Part shown: piece after piece, positions 42,449-52,044 of the stretch | Numbering within the stretch: the stretch's first letter is position 1 | Layout: every line of letters starts with the position of its first letter | From: Diplosphaera chodatii | Lineage: Eukaryota; Chlorophyta; Trebouxiophyceae; Prasiolales; Stichococcaceae | Length of the DNA: 64,000 bases | NCBI GenBank assembly: GCA_032358165.1 | Contig: JAALGY010000017.1 | Coordinates: 1,736,001-1,800,000 of the forward strand | Direction: 5' to 3' | Translations under genes and position numbers: made by a program | Notes under the pieces: model-generated | What the model saw: the letters and a program-made list of their open reading frames with translations, nothing else | Database searches by the model: none | Told to the model about the DNA's origin: nothing

Positions 42449-43891
42449 TCAGATGAGTTGGAGGCGCGGTGGGGAGGCAGCCGTTGGGGGTGGTTGCTGC
42501 GATGTTTGCGGCGGGGGTCCAGGGCGGGACTCAGGCTGGGGCTGAGGTTGGCGCTGAGGCTGTGGATGTGAGTGTGGCTGTGGCTGTGGACGTATTGCTG
42601 GCAGCGGCACTGGGTGAGAGGCCGTCCAGCGGACGACAAGGTCTCGGCCGTTCATGCTGCAGAGGCCGCTCGCGACCCAGATCCGTTTGAAGTCGGTCAT
42701 GGGGTTGTTGTCGTCGTCAATCTGTTGGCCTCGCTGAGCTCCAGTCATGTGCGCGTCGCACTGCTGTGCTAGCTCCGTGGGGGACGTGTAGGCGGCAGTG
42801 AACTCGGTGCGCATCGACTGGACGGCGGAGTGGAGGGTGGCGGCGGCGATCGATGTAGATGAGGGTGTGGGGCCACCATGGTGGACAGCACAGTGGGCGT
42901 CCCAGGCCTTCTGTAGGTAAGTGACCCGAAGCCGGGTCCACAGCTCAAGGTCCAGGCGGCCAGGGTGCCAGGCAGTGGGGTCGCCGGCGATGATGACGTC
43001 AGGAGTGGTTGGGGGTGTGTGGTCGCCGTCGATGGCAGCCCACAAGTCGCAGAGCCACTGGAGGGCAGGGCGTGTGAGCGGGCAGTGGAGGAGGACGTGG
43101 GTGGTGTTGGCGACGGTGGTGGGCTGCAGGGTGGCGGGGTTGTTGACGAGCGGGGTACGGCAAGCCGGCCAGCGGCAGCAGGCCCTCTGCATGGGGGTGT
43201 CACCTGACATGTCGACAGCGGCGTGCTTATAGCGGCAGTAGGTGAGGAAGGATGGTGTGCGAAGTTGGCAGTGAAGGGCTCGCCAGGCGACGGCGACATC
43301 GGCCTTGCGGATGTTGGTGCCGCAGAGCTGTTCCCAGCAGCGGCGCGGTACTTGGAGGCGACGGCAGGGGTGGTGTTGTCCTGAGGAGGATGGCGTTGTT
43401 GGTGGGGCCGGCGAGCGTGTGCTTGGGGCCGCTGCTGTGGGTCGCGGGCCCGTGTCGCCATAGCGTGCACGCTTGGTTGGGGCCCTGTGATGGCGATGAA
43501 GCATGGGAGACGGTGTGGAGCTGCTGTTGGCGAGGGCGAGTCAGGGCGTGGGGGACTAGTTGTGGGCTGGTCGGCAGGGGGTGGGGAGTCCGGCTGAGTC
43601 GGCTGAGTGGGCGTCGGAGAAGTGGAGTGGGGTGCAGCAGCTGCTGTTATCGCCAGTGGTGCCTGCGGGGAGGTGCGTGTAACCCAGGCTGGGTGGTCGA
43701 TGTGGTCCCGCTGAGCCGTGCGGTGCTGCTGGGCCTCGGTGATGACGGCATGCTCGGCGGCCTCAACGTGGGCGTAGCCTGGGGCGAATCAGCGAGGGAT
43801 TGCTGTGGGCTGCGTGGTGGCCAAGGTGATGCGGCCTTGCTGGAGAAGCTCCGACTCCAGGAGGTGCGCCGTTCCAAGGGAGACCTCGTAC
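42449..43891 (-). pseudogene. LINE-C/D ORF, C-terminal part of C3
   Basis: Contains the CCRWPACRTPLVN ... THVLLHCPLTRP knuckle-like region and ends ...SPPRLQLI at 42,449. A frame change near 43,345 (GGCGCGGTAC against GGCGGTAC in C2) breaks continuity with the upstream part. Confidence 0.65.
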
Positions 43892-44863
43892 TATGGTGTC
43901 GAAACATGGGGTCCTGGGGCGTTGTGCGGTAGTGGCATGGACACTTGTGAGCTTGTCCATCGGAAGTTTCTTCGGTCTGTTCTTGGAGTGCGTACAGGCA
44001 CTCCCAACGTGGCGGTGTTGGGGGAGCTTGGGCGATTCCCGGTGGCACACACGGCAACGCTGGCCATCTGCCGGTTCTGGAACCGGCTGGTCGCAATGCC
44101 GGACACACGCCTCACCAAGCAGGCATTCCTGGAGAACTGTGCTCTGGCCACCCAGCCGGGGCGCAGCAAGACCAGCTCAGCATGCTGGGCTGCCCAGGTG
44201 TGCTCGTTCCTGCACTTCATGTCACCCATCGTTGACGGCGTGCCGCAGCGCATTGACACTTCGGTTGTCAGTGCACACCTGCAGCGCCACACATTCGATG
44301 CTGTGAATGGCAGCGACTTGCGCAAAGTGCGTGAGTGGCTGGGAGTCAGGGGCCCTGTCAACGGTGACAACTACCAGCTGGCCGGCTACTTGCAGGCAGT
44401 CGCCTCCAAGACCGGTCGTCGGCGGTTAGCACAGTTTCGGATGGGCAGTCACATGCTGGGGGTGGAGACAGGGAGGTGGCAGCGTCTGCCGCGGGCAGAG
44501 CGGCTGTGTCAGCGGTGTAGCTGCGGCGTGGTGGATGATGAGGCGCACATGGTCTGGGGGTGTCCAGCTCTAGTAGATCAGAGGGTGCAGCATTCTGAGC
44601 TGTTTCAGGACAGCGACATCACCTCAGTGGCGGACTTTATGCAGCAAGATGCCGGGCAACTGGCAGCCTTTCTGCGGGTTTGTCATGATCATTGTGCAGA
44701 GTTGGAGGGGTGTACATCCAACCGGGAATGAGTGGAACCATCCTGTCAGCGGGGAGTGAACGGTTTCGGACACGACTCGTTGTGCATGTTGCTCTGGGTT
44801 ATTCCGCCAGAGCCTGTGGCTAGGCCAAAATGGCCCACCACCAGTATGTAATCAATGTCAAAT
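43892..44863 (+). mobile_element. LINE-A copy A17 inside the LINE-C/D ORF
   Basis: ORF2 from YGVETWGPG to the stop (44,729-44,731), 3' UTR and tail. TSD GTAC (43,888-43,891 and 44,864-44,867). Confidence 0.88.
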
Positions 44864-46551
44864 GTACTCCATGAGGTTGCGGTCTTCTTCGCCGTAGCCG
44901 TAGATGTCGGGGACGATGGTCAGATCGGCGAGCTCGGCAAGGAAGTAGGGGCGATCCATCTTCTTGTGAGCGGGCACGTCACCATCGTTCCCGTCGGCCG
45001 ATGGCGCCGTGTCAGTGATGGTGCAGGGTGTGGGAGGTGACCACATGACGAGATGGCAGGGTCTCCAGGGGGGCTGGGCGTCGAGGAGTGAAGCAGCGTC
45101 GTCATGAGCAGCGAGGCTGTGGTCGAGGCGCACGCGGTAGAGTCGACCATCGCCCTGGCGGCGCACGAAGCGGTGGGCAGAGTCAACCTCCCACTGCTCC
45201 GAGACGTCGACAGACGGAGGAGGCCCTGTGCCTGGCGCATCACACGGGTGCGGGGGCGGCGGGTGGTATGGCGGGAGCCAGACACCAGCCGCACGCAGGC
45301 ACACTTCCCACGCTGGGGGTTGTGGTGGCCGTGGCGCATGGTGTGGGGCAAGGGCCAAGGCTGTGGTGGAGGGCGTGACGTCCGGCTGCTGAAGTGGGGT
45401 AGGCGGCAGAGGCGGGGGCGGCGGCAGAGGTGGGGGTGGCGGAAGCACTTGGCTTAGTGGGGAGGCGTGTGTACGAGGCGGACTGCGGTTGCGACGTCGG
45501 CTGCGGGTGGCAGCGGCGGTGGTGATGGCAGTGCTGGGTGCGCTGGACGAGGTCGTTGAGTGACCGGCTGTGGTGGTTGGTGGCGGAGGGTCGGGCCTGG
45601 CAGCCGCCTGGGATGCCAGTGCGTCTCTGATCAGCTGCAGGCTGTACATGGCGATGCGCTGCCCAAGTGGTGCATCCAGGCCGAGGAGGTGTTCCTGGTG
45701 GCGGGCGGCGATGTGGGCGTGGGCGTCGAGGTGGTACGTGTGTCGGATGATGTCGAGTGTAATGGGGACAGGTTGCCGTGCGAACACTCTTCTGAGTGCC
45801 TGCACATGCTGAGCGAAGGCTGGCGGGCGGGGGAAGGCGTGGGCGTCAGGGCGGGCGGCGAGTGGCATGTGGACAGCGTCGAGGATGAGAGGCATGTACA
45901 GCCAGGAGTTGGTGGGGCGACGGCAGGCTGGCAATGTGGCGTGGTCGTGGACGACGCAATCAGGCACAAGGGAGGGGAGGCGGCGGCGTTGTGGTGGGGG
46001 GCAGGTGGTAGGGGGGCGGGCAGCTCGTCGTCGGTGACCAGTGAGCTGTGTGGTTGGCGGAGTGGGCCGAGTTGCAAGGGTCAGTGGAGGATCGTGCGGG
46101 CGAGGTGGCGGCGGCAGTGGGGTGCTCGCCAAGGGTGCTGCGGCTGAGGCGTCTGCGGCGGGTGCAAGCTCACGTGGGCTGGTCGTCGTGGGCGGCGTTG
46201 TCGGTGGAGGGTCCGGAGGGTGTGTGCCTGGCTGGCGAGGTGTATGGGGTGCGGCTGGTGGCACCGGCAGCGGAACGCTGCGAGTCGACTGCCGAGGCGG
46301 CAGTGGGGCGACGGGAAGGGCTGCCATGTGCGCCTGGTTGGTGTTCGCCTCGAGCGCTAGCCGCATGGTGGCATCAAGGGAGGCACGGATGACGGCAAGG
46401 TCCCCGCGTGCGATGGCAGCGAACTGGGGGTCGCCCTCGATGGCTGCCCGCAAGTCGTCAAGGGACCAGAGGCCCAGGGATGCAGCTCCGATGAGGTCGG
46501 CGTCGTGGGCAATAGGGTCAGCGATGGCACGCTGGCTACACAGCCGTTTTG
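44864..46551 (-). pseudogene. LINE-C/D ORF, N-terminal visible part of C3
   Basis: About 560 codons: a helical region (LWSLDDLRAAIEGDPQFAAI, DLAVIRASLDATMRL), long Pro/Thr-rich linkers, and HVQALRRVFARQPVPITLD. No catalytic motif is recognised. It could be the region after RT in a large LINE protein; the link to LINE-B is inference. Confidence 0.6.
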
Positions 46552-46554
46552 ACA

Positions 46555-46956
46555 CATTCTTCCGTTTGCATACTCGGAAGGGTTTCTTGCGCACGTTCTC
46601 AACACGCTCTCTGGCTACATACAGGCTCTCTGTACCAAGCGCGAAGGATCCCGCGCTGCCCGGTGTCCGGCAGTGCGCTCTCAGGAGGCCAACCGCACCC
46701 AACCAACCAACCAACCACGCGAAACACCGCAACCCTACGCTCTATCCCCCTCAAACTGCTTGCAACTCTTGCGAGCAGACTCATCACACACACATCATCC
46801 ATCTGCTGCAATTTCGCAGCAATCGCACCTCGTTTGAGGCCATTGCACCTCGTTTGAGGCGTCCCATACTCACTCCAACCACCCAATCTGTGTCACACTC
46901 ACCCTACAGCAGCAGCCCAAGCTGCAACCATCCAGCTACCTTCTATACATCACAAC
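46555..46956 (+). promoter_or_regulatory. LINE-A 5' UTR, probable internal promoter region
   Basis: 402 bp before the ORF1 ATG. It contains (AACC)n at 46,703-46,718 and a direct repeat of GCACCTCGTTTGAGGC (46,825 and 46,844). A full-length LINE must carry its promoter internally, so this is the expected place; no core promoter motif was identified. Confidence 0.45.
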
Positions 46957-48369
46957 ATGACGATCTGCACGCGTTCGTTCTCTGACGTTGTGTGCTCGAC
47001 AGATGCGGCGATGGACTGGGCGACGGTTGCATCACTGAGTGACGTGACCGAACTCCGGAAGATCGCCAAACGTTACAACGTATCTGTTCGCAGGGGTGCC
47101 AACGCAGAAACAGTTCGTCGCCAGATACACGCCGTTATGGAGCCGATGGACGGCATTGCGGACGCTGCACTTGCAGAGTTTTCGGTGTCGGACTCCAGCG
47201 CCGATTTGACGCAGCAGTCCTGCACGCTTACTGCGGCACCCATCAGCGAGGCCTATACAGAGCCTGCTGCTCAGCAGCGGCCACCAAGGGCCCCCCTGCA
47301 TGGACACGCATGCGTGCATGCAACTGCAGTTGGTGCTGACCAGGATCACGTGACTGCCCAGACTGCCCAGGGTGATTCCAGTGCAGGCTGTGCAGTCCCA
47401 CAGCCCTCGTCTAACGCAGCCATTGCGCCATACTTGCACAGGATTGCGGCTCTTGAGGCCGAGCTGAAGCAGTCGAAGCTCGAGGCAGCAACATATCGGC
47501 AAGCGGCACTGCAGCAGCAATGCCAGTCAGTCAAGCTTGTGATACATGTGCAGCAGCCACAGCTCAACAGCAACAGCCCGGAGCAGCAGACGGCACCGGC
47601 CACGCATGCAGCCCCAGAGCAGCATGCAGCGACCGCGCCAGCAGCTCCCAGCAGCCAGCCTGCAACACCAGCAACGGCACCAGCAGCAACATTGCCACAG
47701 CAGCCAGCAGCAACCAGCCGGCCCAGCATTGACCCAAAACAGCAGCCGCGGCTTCCAGCGCGCAGCAGCAGCTCTGGGTCAGCAACGTGGGTTTTCAGCG
47801 GCCTGGATTTTGCAGCAGGCAGCAGCAGCGATGCTGCCGCAGCGGCAGTACAGGGTTTCTGCACCAGCAAGCTTTGCTTACAAGATGCTGCACAGCATGT
47901 CACTGTCATGCGTGTCAGCAAGCAGAAGACCGGCCTGGCTGTTGTCAGCATCGATGATGCTGTGTTTGTGCGCAGGATGTGCAGCGCGAAAGCGCGCCTT
48001 CCCCGCACTTGCGGAGTGTCTATCTTTGAGAGCGTGGCACCGCAGCGTCGTGACGCAGCGGCACAGCTGCGCAGGAGTCAACACCAGGCAGCCCAAGATG
48101 CAGCTCCAGTGGCGAATGCACGCCGCGCAGCCGCGGATGCTGTGCAATTTGCACAGCAGCACCTCGCGCCGCGCCGGCAGCGGCGGCCAAGCGCTCTTGG
48201 CCCTCACCCTGCTGCTGCTCCCCTTGGCATTGCATCACGCTTTGCTGTGCTGCCTGTTGAGCCCACTTCTCACACATCACCTGGTGGCCCCACACTGGCT
48301 GAGGGCACACAACCCTCTCCAGCAAAGGCGCCAGCCACACCCAAACCCACCTCCAACCATGTCTGCTAG
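46957..48369 (+). CDS. LINE-A ORF1 protein, probable RNA-binding chaperone (A18)
   Basis: 470 aa. The N-terminus has ELRKIAKRYNVSVRRG ... VRRQI, resembling a SAP-type helix pair. A predicted coiled coil follows (LHRIAALEAELKQSKLEAA, about residues 155-180), then a Gln/Ala/Pro-rich linker, then a C-terminal domain (FCTSKLCLQDAAQHVTVMR to IFESV ... QRRDAAAQLRR). By family precedent ORF1 binds element RNA and forms the particle with ORF2. The start is the first ATG after the 5' UTR (ACAACATGA). Ends at TAG 48,367-48,369, with ORF2 continuing in the same frame. Confidence 0.85.
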   Translation: MTICTRSFSDVVCSTDAAMDWATVASLSDVTELRKIAKRYNVSVRRGANAETVRRQIHAVMEPMDGIADAALAEFSVSDSSADLTQQSCTLTAAPISEAYTEPAAQQRPPRAPLHGHACVHATAVGADQDHVTAQTAQGDSSAGCAVPQPSSNAAIAPYLHRIAALEAELKQSKLEAATYRQAALQQQCQSVKLVIHVQQPQLNSNSPEQQTAPATHAAPEQHAATAPAAPSSQPATPATAPAATLPQQPAATSRPSIDPKQQPRLPARSSSSGSATWVFSGLDFAAGSSSDAAAAAVQGFCTSKLCLQDAAQHVTVMRVSKQKTGLAVVSIDDAVFVRRMCSAKARLPRTCGVSIFESVAPQRRDAAAQLRRSQHQAAQDAAPVANARRAAADAVQFAQQHLAPRRQRRPSALGPHPAAAPLGIASRFAVLPVEPTSHTSPGGPTLAEGTQPSPAKAPATPKPTSNHVC

Positions 48370-48396
48370 GGGTGCTGGGGCCGGGCTGCGCCCGGC
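48367..48396 (+). promoter_or_regulatory. Candidate stop-codon readthrough signal between ORF1 and ORF2
   Basis: TAG (48,367-48,369) is followed by a 10-nt spacer and a perfect hairpin: GCCGGGC (48,380-48,386), loop TGC, GCCCGGC (48,390-48,396). ORF1 and ORF2 share the frame. The arrangement recurs at 4,762-4,791 and 17,616-17,645. Function is inference. Confidence 0.5.
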
Positions 48397-51300
48397 GCAA
48401 TCCGGTCCCCTAACAGCGCCCTGTCTGTGCTGAGCCTGAACGTCCAGGGCTGGCTGTCCAGAGATGCATCTGCTCTTTCGCAGGTCATCAAGGCGGCTGA
48501 CTTCGATGTACTGGCATTCAGCGAGACGTGGGCGCGTGAGGGGAGCGATGCGCCGGAGCTGGACGGCTTCACGTCCGTCCTGCACCTGCCGCGCAGCCGG
48601 CGTCAGCAGCGTGGCGGCGCACGTGGCGGCATCGCTGTCTACGTCGCCGACAAGCTGGCACCAATGGTAACACACTTATCGACTGGACCCCAGAACTGCT
48701 ACGCTGTTTTGAGGTTTGACAAAGCCATTGGCCAGGAGGAGGATGCGTACATGTTCGCATGTTACATTCCACCAGAGGGCAGCCCATCATTTGATGGCAA
48801 AGGCCCTGCGGTCTGGGAGGCGTTACGTGAGGAGGTGAGCGCCACCTGCCGCATGGGGCATGTGTTTGTTGTTGGAGACCTGAACGCACGCACCAGCACC
48901 TGCCCGGACTTTCCGGGATCTGTCGATCACCCTGTCACAGAAGAGTTCCTGCCCTCCACTGCCCCTCCTGTGCAGTCACAGCGGCACAGCCGCGACAGCA
49001 GGGAGCGGCCCAACAAGTGGGGCAGGGCTCTGCTTGACATGTGTGTTGAGACATCCCTCAGGATTGCTAACGGTCGTGTCCCAGGAGATGAGGGGGGACA
49101 AGTCACTTTTGTCAGCCACAGTCAGGTGGGCAGCAGCCTGATCGACTATGTGCTTGCAAGTGCTGATGCATTCCCGCTGATTCAATCCCTAACAGTACTC
49201 CCTGCTCCCGAGTCGGACCACGCAGCCCTGCACTTGCTCATCAAGAGGACCACCGCCGCCCAGCAGCCGCTCCCACGTCGCCAGCGCCGCCGCCATCAGC
49301 AGCAGCAACCGCAGCAGCCCACAACCCAGCAGCCCCTGCGCCTCAGCGCAGCGCAGCTGGGAGTGTGGCAGCAGCGCCTGCAGCAGCTTGATGCAGCAGC
49401 CCAACTGGTCGACATCGCAACGGCAGCTGACGCCGCCCAGGTACCTGATGACATGCATGCTGTGGGCTTGCAGTTCGACCAGTTTATCGAGACCACGCAG
49501 GCTGAGGTGGCTGCAACAGCGCCGGCCGCCAAGGGGCGGGGGCGTGACCGCAACGCTGTGCCCCGCTGGTGGGACGCTGAACTGGCCCGCGGGCGCCGCG
49601 CAGCGCGGCAAGCCGCGCGTCGCGACCCGCAGTCAGCTGCTGCTCGCGCACTGCGCCAGCAGTACCAGCACCTGCTACGCCGCACACAGCGCCAGTGGAC
49701 CCGCAGTCAGGCTCTTTCTCTCACTGAAATGGCTCGCTCTACCGACTCCAAGAAGTTCTGGCAGAAGTTCAAACCTGCTAAGAAGCGGTCCTGTCCCATA
49801 GCAGATGATGTGATGCTCGAGTCCTTCCGTAAACTACTGGATGCCCCCACACTTCCATCAAGCACTGCAGGTACCTCGGGTAGTGGGGCTGCGCCACCTT
49901 TTGCCGACGGGAGCGAGCTCAACTCGCCCTTCACAGCCGGCGCCGTGCAAGAGGCTATAGGAGCCCTGCGCGGAGGCAAAGCGACGGTGGGATTGCTCAA
50001 ATTGGATGCTTTATCTGTTGCAGCGGCGCAGCTTGCACCCTGTCTTGCATGTATTTTTAACTCGTGTCAACGAGTTGCAGCGTTGCCAAGGAGCTGGGCA
50101 TTGTGCGGCATCACGCCAATTCATAAGGGGGGCGACACATCTGATCCGGGTAATTACCGTGGCATTGCTGTTGGGTCTCTGCTGGCAAAACTATATGCTT
50201 GCATGCTTAACGAAAAGCTTATGAGGTGGACCGAGCAGCACCAGCTGCGCGCACGCGGACAGGCGGGCTTCCGCAAGGACCACCGCACCACCGATCAAAC
50301 CTTCGTCGTTCGCACCCTCATCGAGAAGGCCAAGGCAGATAAGCAGCCTCTGTACTCTTGCTTTGTCGATTTCAAGAAGGCATACGATACTGTACCTCGT
50401 GATTTGCTTTGGGAGAAGCTGCAGCGGATTGGGGTGCATGGGGAGTTTCTGAGGGGGGTTCAGGCACTGTATGCTGATGTGCCAATGGCATTGCAGTTTG
50501 AGGGGGGAATGTCCGATACATTCCAGAGCACTTTGGGCGTTAAGCAGGGATGTCCACTATCTCCAACCCTTTTCGGGATCTACATTGACGATTTCCAAGC
50601 GGAACTGGAGGCCGCCGGCGGGGACCTGGACCTGCCCACCCTGTGTGGTGTGCAGGCACCTGCCCTCTTCTATGCAGATGACCTGGACCTGGTGTCCACG
50701 TCCGTACGCGGCCTGCAGGCGCAGCTCGACCTGCTGGAGTCGTACTGCAAGCGCTGGCGCCTCACCGTCAACGTGAAGAAGACAAAGGTCGTGGTGTATG
50801 CAGCCCAGGCTGCTGCACCACCGGTTCTCACCTACATGCATGCTCCCATCGAAGTGCTGGACTCGTTTACCTATCTGGGGGTTGATATCTCTACTCGTAG
50901 TTCTTTTGCTGCCGCTAGCATCGGCAGAGCGGCCTCCGCCCAGCGCGCCGCACTTGCATTGCAGCATCGTTGCCACGACCTGAGCCTGCATGACCCAGCA
51001 TTGCAGCTGCATTTGTTTGATGCACTAGTACGTCCTGTTATGCTATATGGTGTCGAAACATGGGGACCTGGGGCGTTATGTGGTACTGGCATGGATACTT
51101 GTGAGCTTGTCCATCGGAAGTTCCTTCGGTCTGTTCTTGGCGTGCGCACAGGCACTCCCAACGTGGCGGTGTTGGGGGAGCTTGGGCGGTTCCCAGTGGC
51201 GCACACGGCAACGCTGGCCATCTGCCGGTTCTGGAACCGGCTGGTCGCAATCCCGGACACCCGCCTCACCAAGCAGGCATTCCTGGAGAACTGTGCTCTG

Positions 51301-51885
51301 GCCACACGGCCGGGGCGCAGCACCAGCAGCTCAGCATGCTGGGCTGCCCAGGTGTGTTCGTTCCTGCACTTCATGTCACCCATCGTTGACGGCGTGCCGC
51401 AGCGCATTGACACATCTGTTGTCACTGCACACCTGCAGCGCCGCACCTTCGATGCTGTGAATGGCAGCGACTTGCGCAAAGTGCGTGAGTGGCTGGGAGT
51501 CAGGGGCCCTGTGAACAGTGACAACTACCAGATGGCCGGCTACTTGCAGGCAGTCGCCTCCAAGACCGGTCGTCGGCGGTTAGCACAGTTTCGCATGGGC
51601 AGTCACATGCTGGGGGTGGAAACAGGGAGGTGGCAGCGGCTGCCGCGGGCAGAGCGGCTGTGTCAGCGGTGTAACTGCGGCGTGGTGGATGATGAGGCGC
51701 ATATGGTCTGGGGGTGTCCAGCCCTAGTAGATCAGAGGGTGCAGCATTCGGAGCTGTTTGAGGACAGCAACATCACATCAGTGGCGGACTTTATGCAGCA
51801 GGATGCCGGGCAACTGGCAGCCTTTTTGCGGGGTTGTCATGATCAATGTGCAGAGTTGGAGGGGTGTGCATCCAACCGGGATTGA
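48370..51885 (+). CDS. LINE-A ORF2 protein: endonuclease and reverse transcriptase, intact (A18)
   Basis: About 1,171 codons after the TAG. Endonuclease motifs: LSLNVQG, SETW, GGIAVYV, VVGDLNART, SLIDYVLAS, SDHAAL. RT motifs: GITPIHKGGD, GQAGFRKDHRT, FVDFKKAYD, GVKQGCPLSPTLF, FYADDLDL. C-terminal knuckle CQRCNCGVVDDEAHMVWGC. All expected catalytic residues are present and there is no frameshift. The first in-frame ATG is at 48,664, residue ~99, after the endonuclease Asn and Glu motifs, so independent initiation there would give a crippled enzyme. Confidence 0.92.
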   Translation, partial: GCWGRAAPGAIRSPNSALSVLSLNVQGWLSRDASALSQVIKAADFDVLAFSETWAREGSDAPELDGFTSVLHLPRSRRQQRGGARGGIAVYVADKLAPMVTHLSTGPQNCYAVLRFDKAIGQEEDAYMFACYIPPEGSPSFDGKGPAVWEALREEVSATCRMGHVFVVGDLNARTSTCPDFPGSVDHPVTEEFLPSTAPPVQSQRHSRDSRERPNKWGRALLDMCVETSLRIANGRVPGDEGGQVTFVSHSQVGSSLIDYVLASADAFPLIQSLTVLPAPESDHAALHLLIKRTTAAQQPLPRRQRRRHQQQQPQQPTTQQPLRLSAAQLGVWQQRLQQLDAAAQLVDIATAADAAQVPDDMHAVGLQFDQFIETTQAEVAATAPAAKGRGRDRNAVPRWWDAELARGRRAARQAARRDPQSAAARALRQQYQHLLRRTQRQWTRSQALSLTEMARSTDSKKFWQKFKPAKKRSCPIADDVMLESFRKLLDAPTLPSSTAGTSGSGAAPPFADGSELNSPFTAGAVQEAIGALRGGKATVGLLKLDALSVAAAQLAPCLACIFNSCQRVAALPRSWALCGITPIHKGGDTSDPGNYRGIAVGSLLAKLYACMLNEKLMRWTEQHQLRARGQAGFRKDHRTTDQTFVVRTLIEKAKADKQPLYSCFVDFKKAYDTVPRDLLWEKLQRIGVHGEFLRGVQALYADVPMALQFEGGMSDTFQSTLGVKQGCPLSPTLFGIYIDDFQAELEAAGGDLDLPTLCGVQAPALFYADDLDLVSTSVRGLQAQLDLLESYCKRWRLTVNVKKTKVVVYAAQAAAPPVLTYMHAPIEVLDSFTYLGVDISTRSSFAAASIGRAASAQRAALALQHRCHDLSLHDPALQLHLFDALVRPVMLYGVETWGPGALCGTGMDTCELVHRKFLRSVLGVRTGTPNVAVLGELGRFPVAHTATLAICRFWNRLVAIPDTRLTKQAFLENCALATRPGRSTSSSACWAAQVCSFLHFMSPIVDGVPQRIDTSVVTAHLQRRTFDAVNGSDLRKVREWLGVRGPVNSDNYQMAGYLQAVASKTGRRRLAQFRMGSHMLGVETGRWQRLPRAERLCQRCNCGVVDDEAHMVWGCPALVDQRVQHSELFEDSNITSVADFMQQDAGQLAAFLRGCHDQCAELEGCASNRD

Positions 51886-52044
51886 GTGGAACCATTCTGT
51901 CAGCGGGGAGTGAACGGTTTCGTACACGACTCGTTGTGCATGTTGCTCTGGGTTTTTCCGCCAGAGCCTGTGGCTAGGCCAAAATGGCCCACCACCAGTA
52001 TGTAATCAATGTCAATGTCACAGCCGCACACAGCCGTTTTGACA

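Larger units (their letters stand above)
42078..46537 (-). mobile_element. LINE-C/D copy C3: longest ORF, S92 3' UTR
   Basis: Minus strand: ORF from about 46,551 (KRLCSQRAIADPIAHDADLI) to the stop at 42,449, interrupted by LINE-A copy A17 (43,892-44,863), then 3' UTR and S92 (42,400-42,078, continuing at 41,551). At its 5' end it meets LINE-D sequence head to head (junction at the A18 insertion site). Confidence 0.75.
46555..52027 (+). mobile_element. Full-length LINE-A copy A18, 5.47 kb
   Basis: Complete element: 5' UTR (46,555-46,956), ORF1, in-frame TAG, ORF2, 3' UTR (51,886-52,000) and a TGTAATCAATG-type tail. Flanked by a perfect 17-bp duplication, ACACAGCCGTTTTGACA (46,538-46,554 and 52,028-52,044); seven extra bases (CAGCCGC) lie between tail and TSD. 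Domain order (endonuclease, RT, CCHC) and heavy self-nesting resemble L1-clade Zepp elements of green algae; the clade needs an RT tree. Confidence 0.93.
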
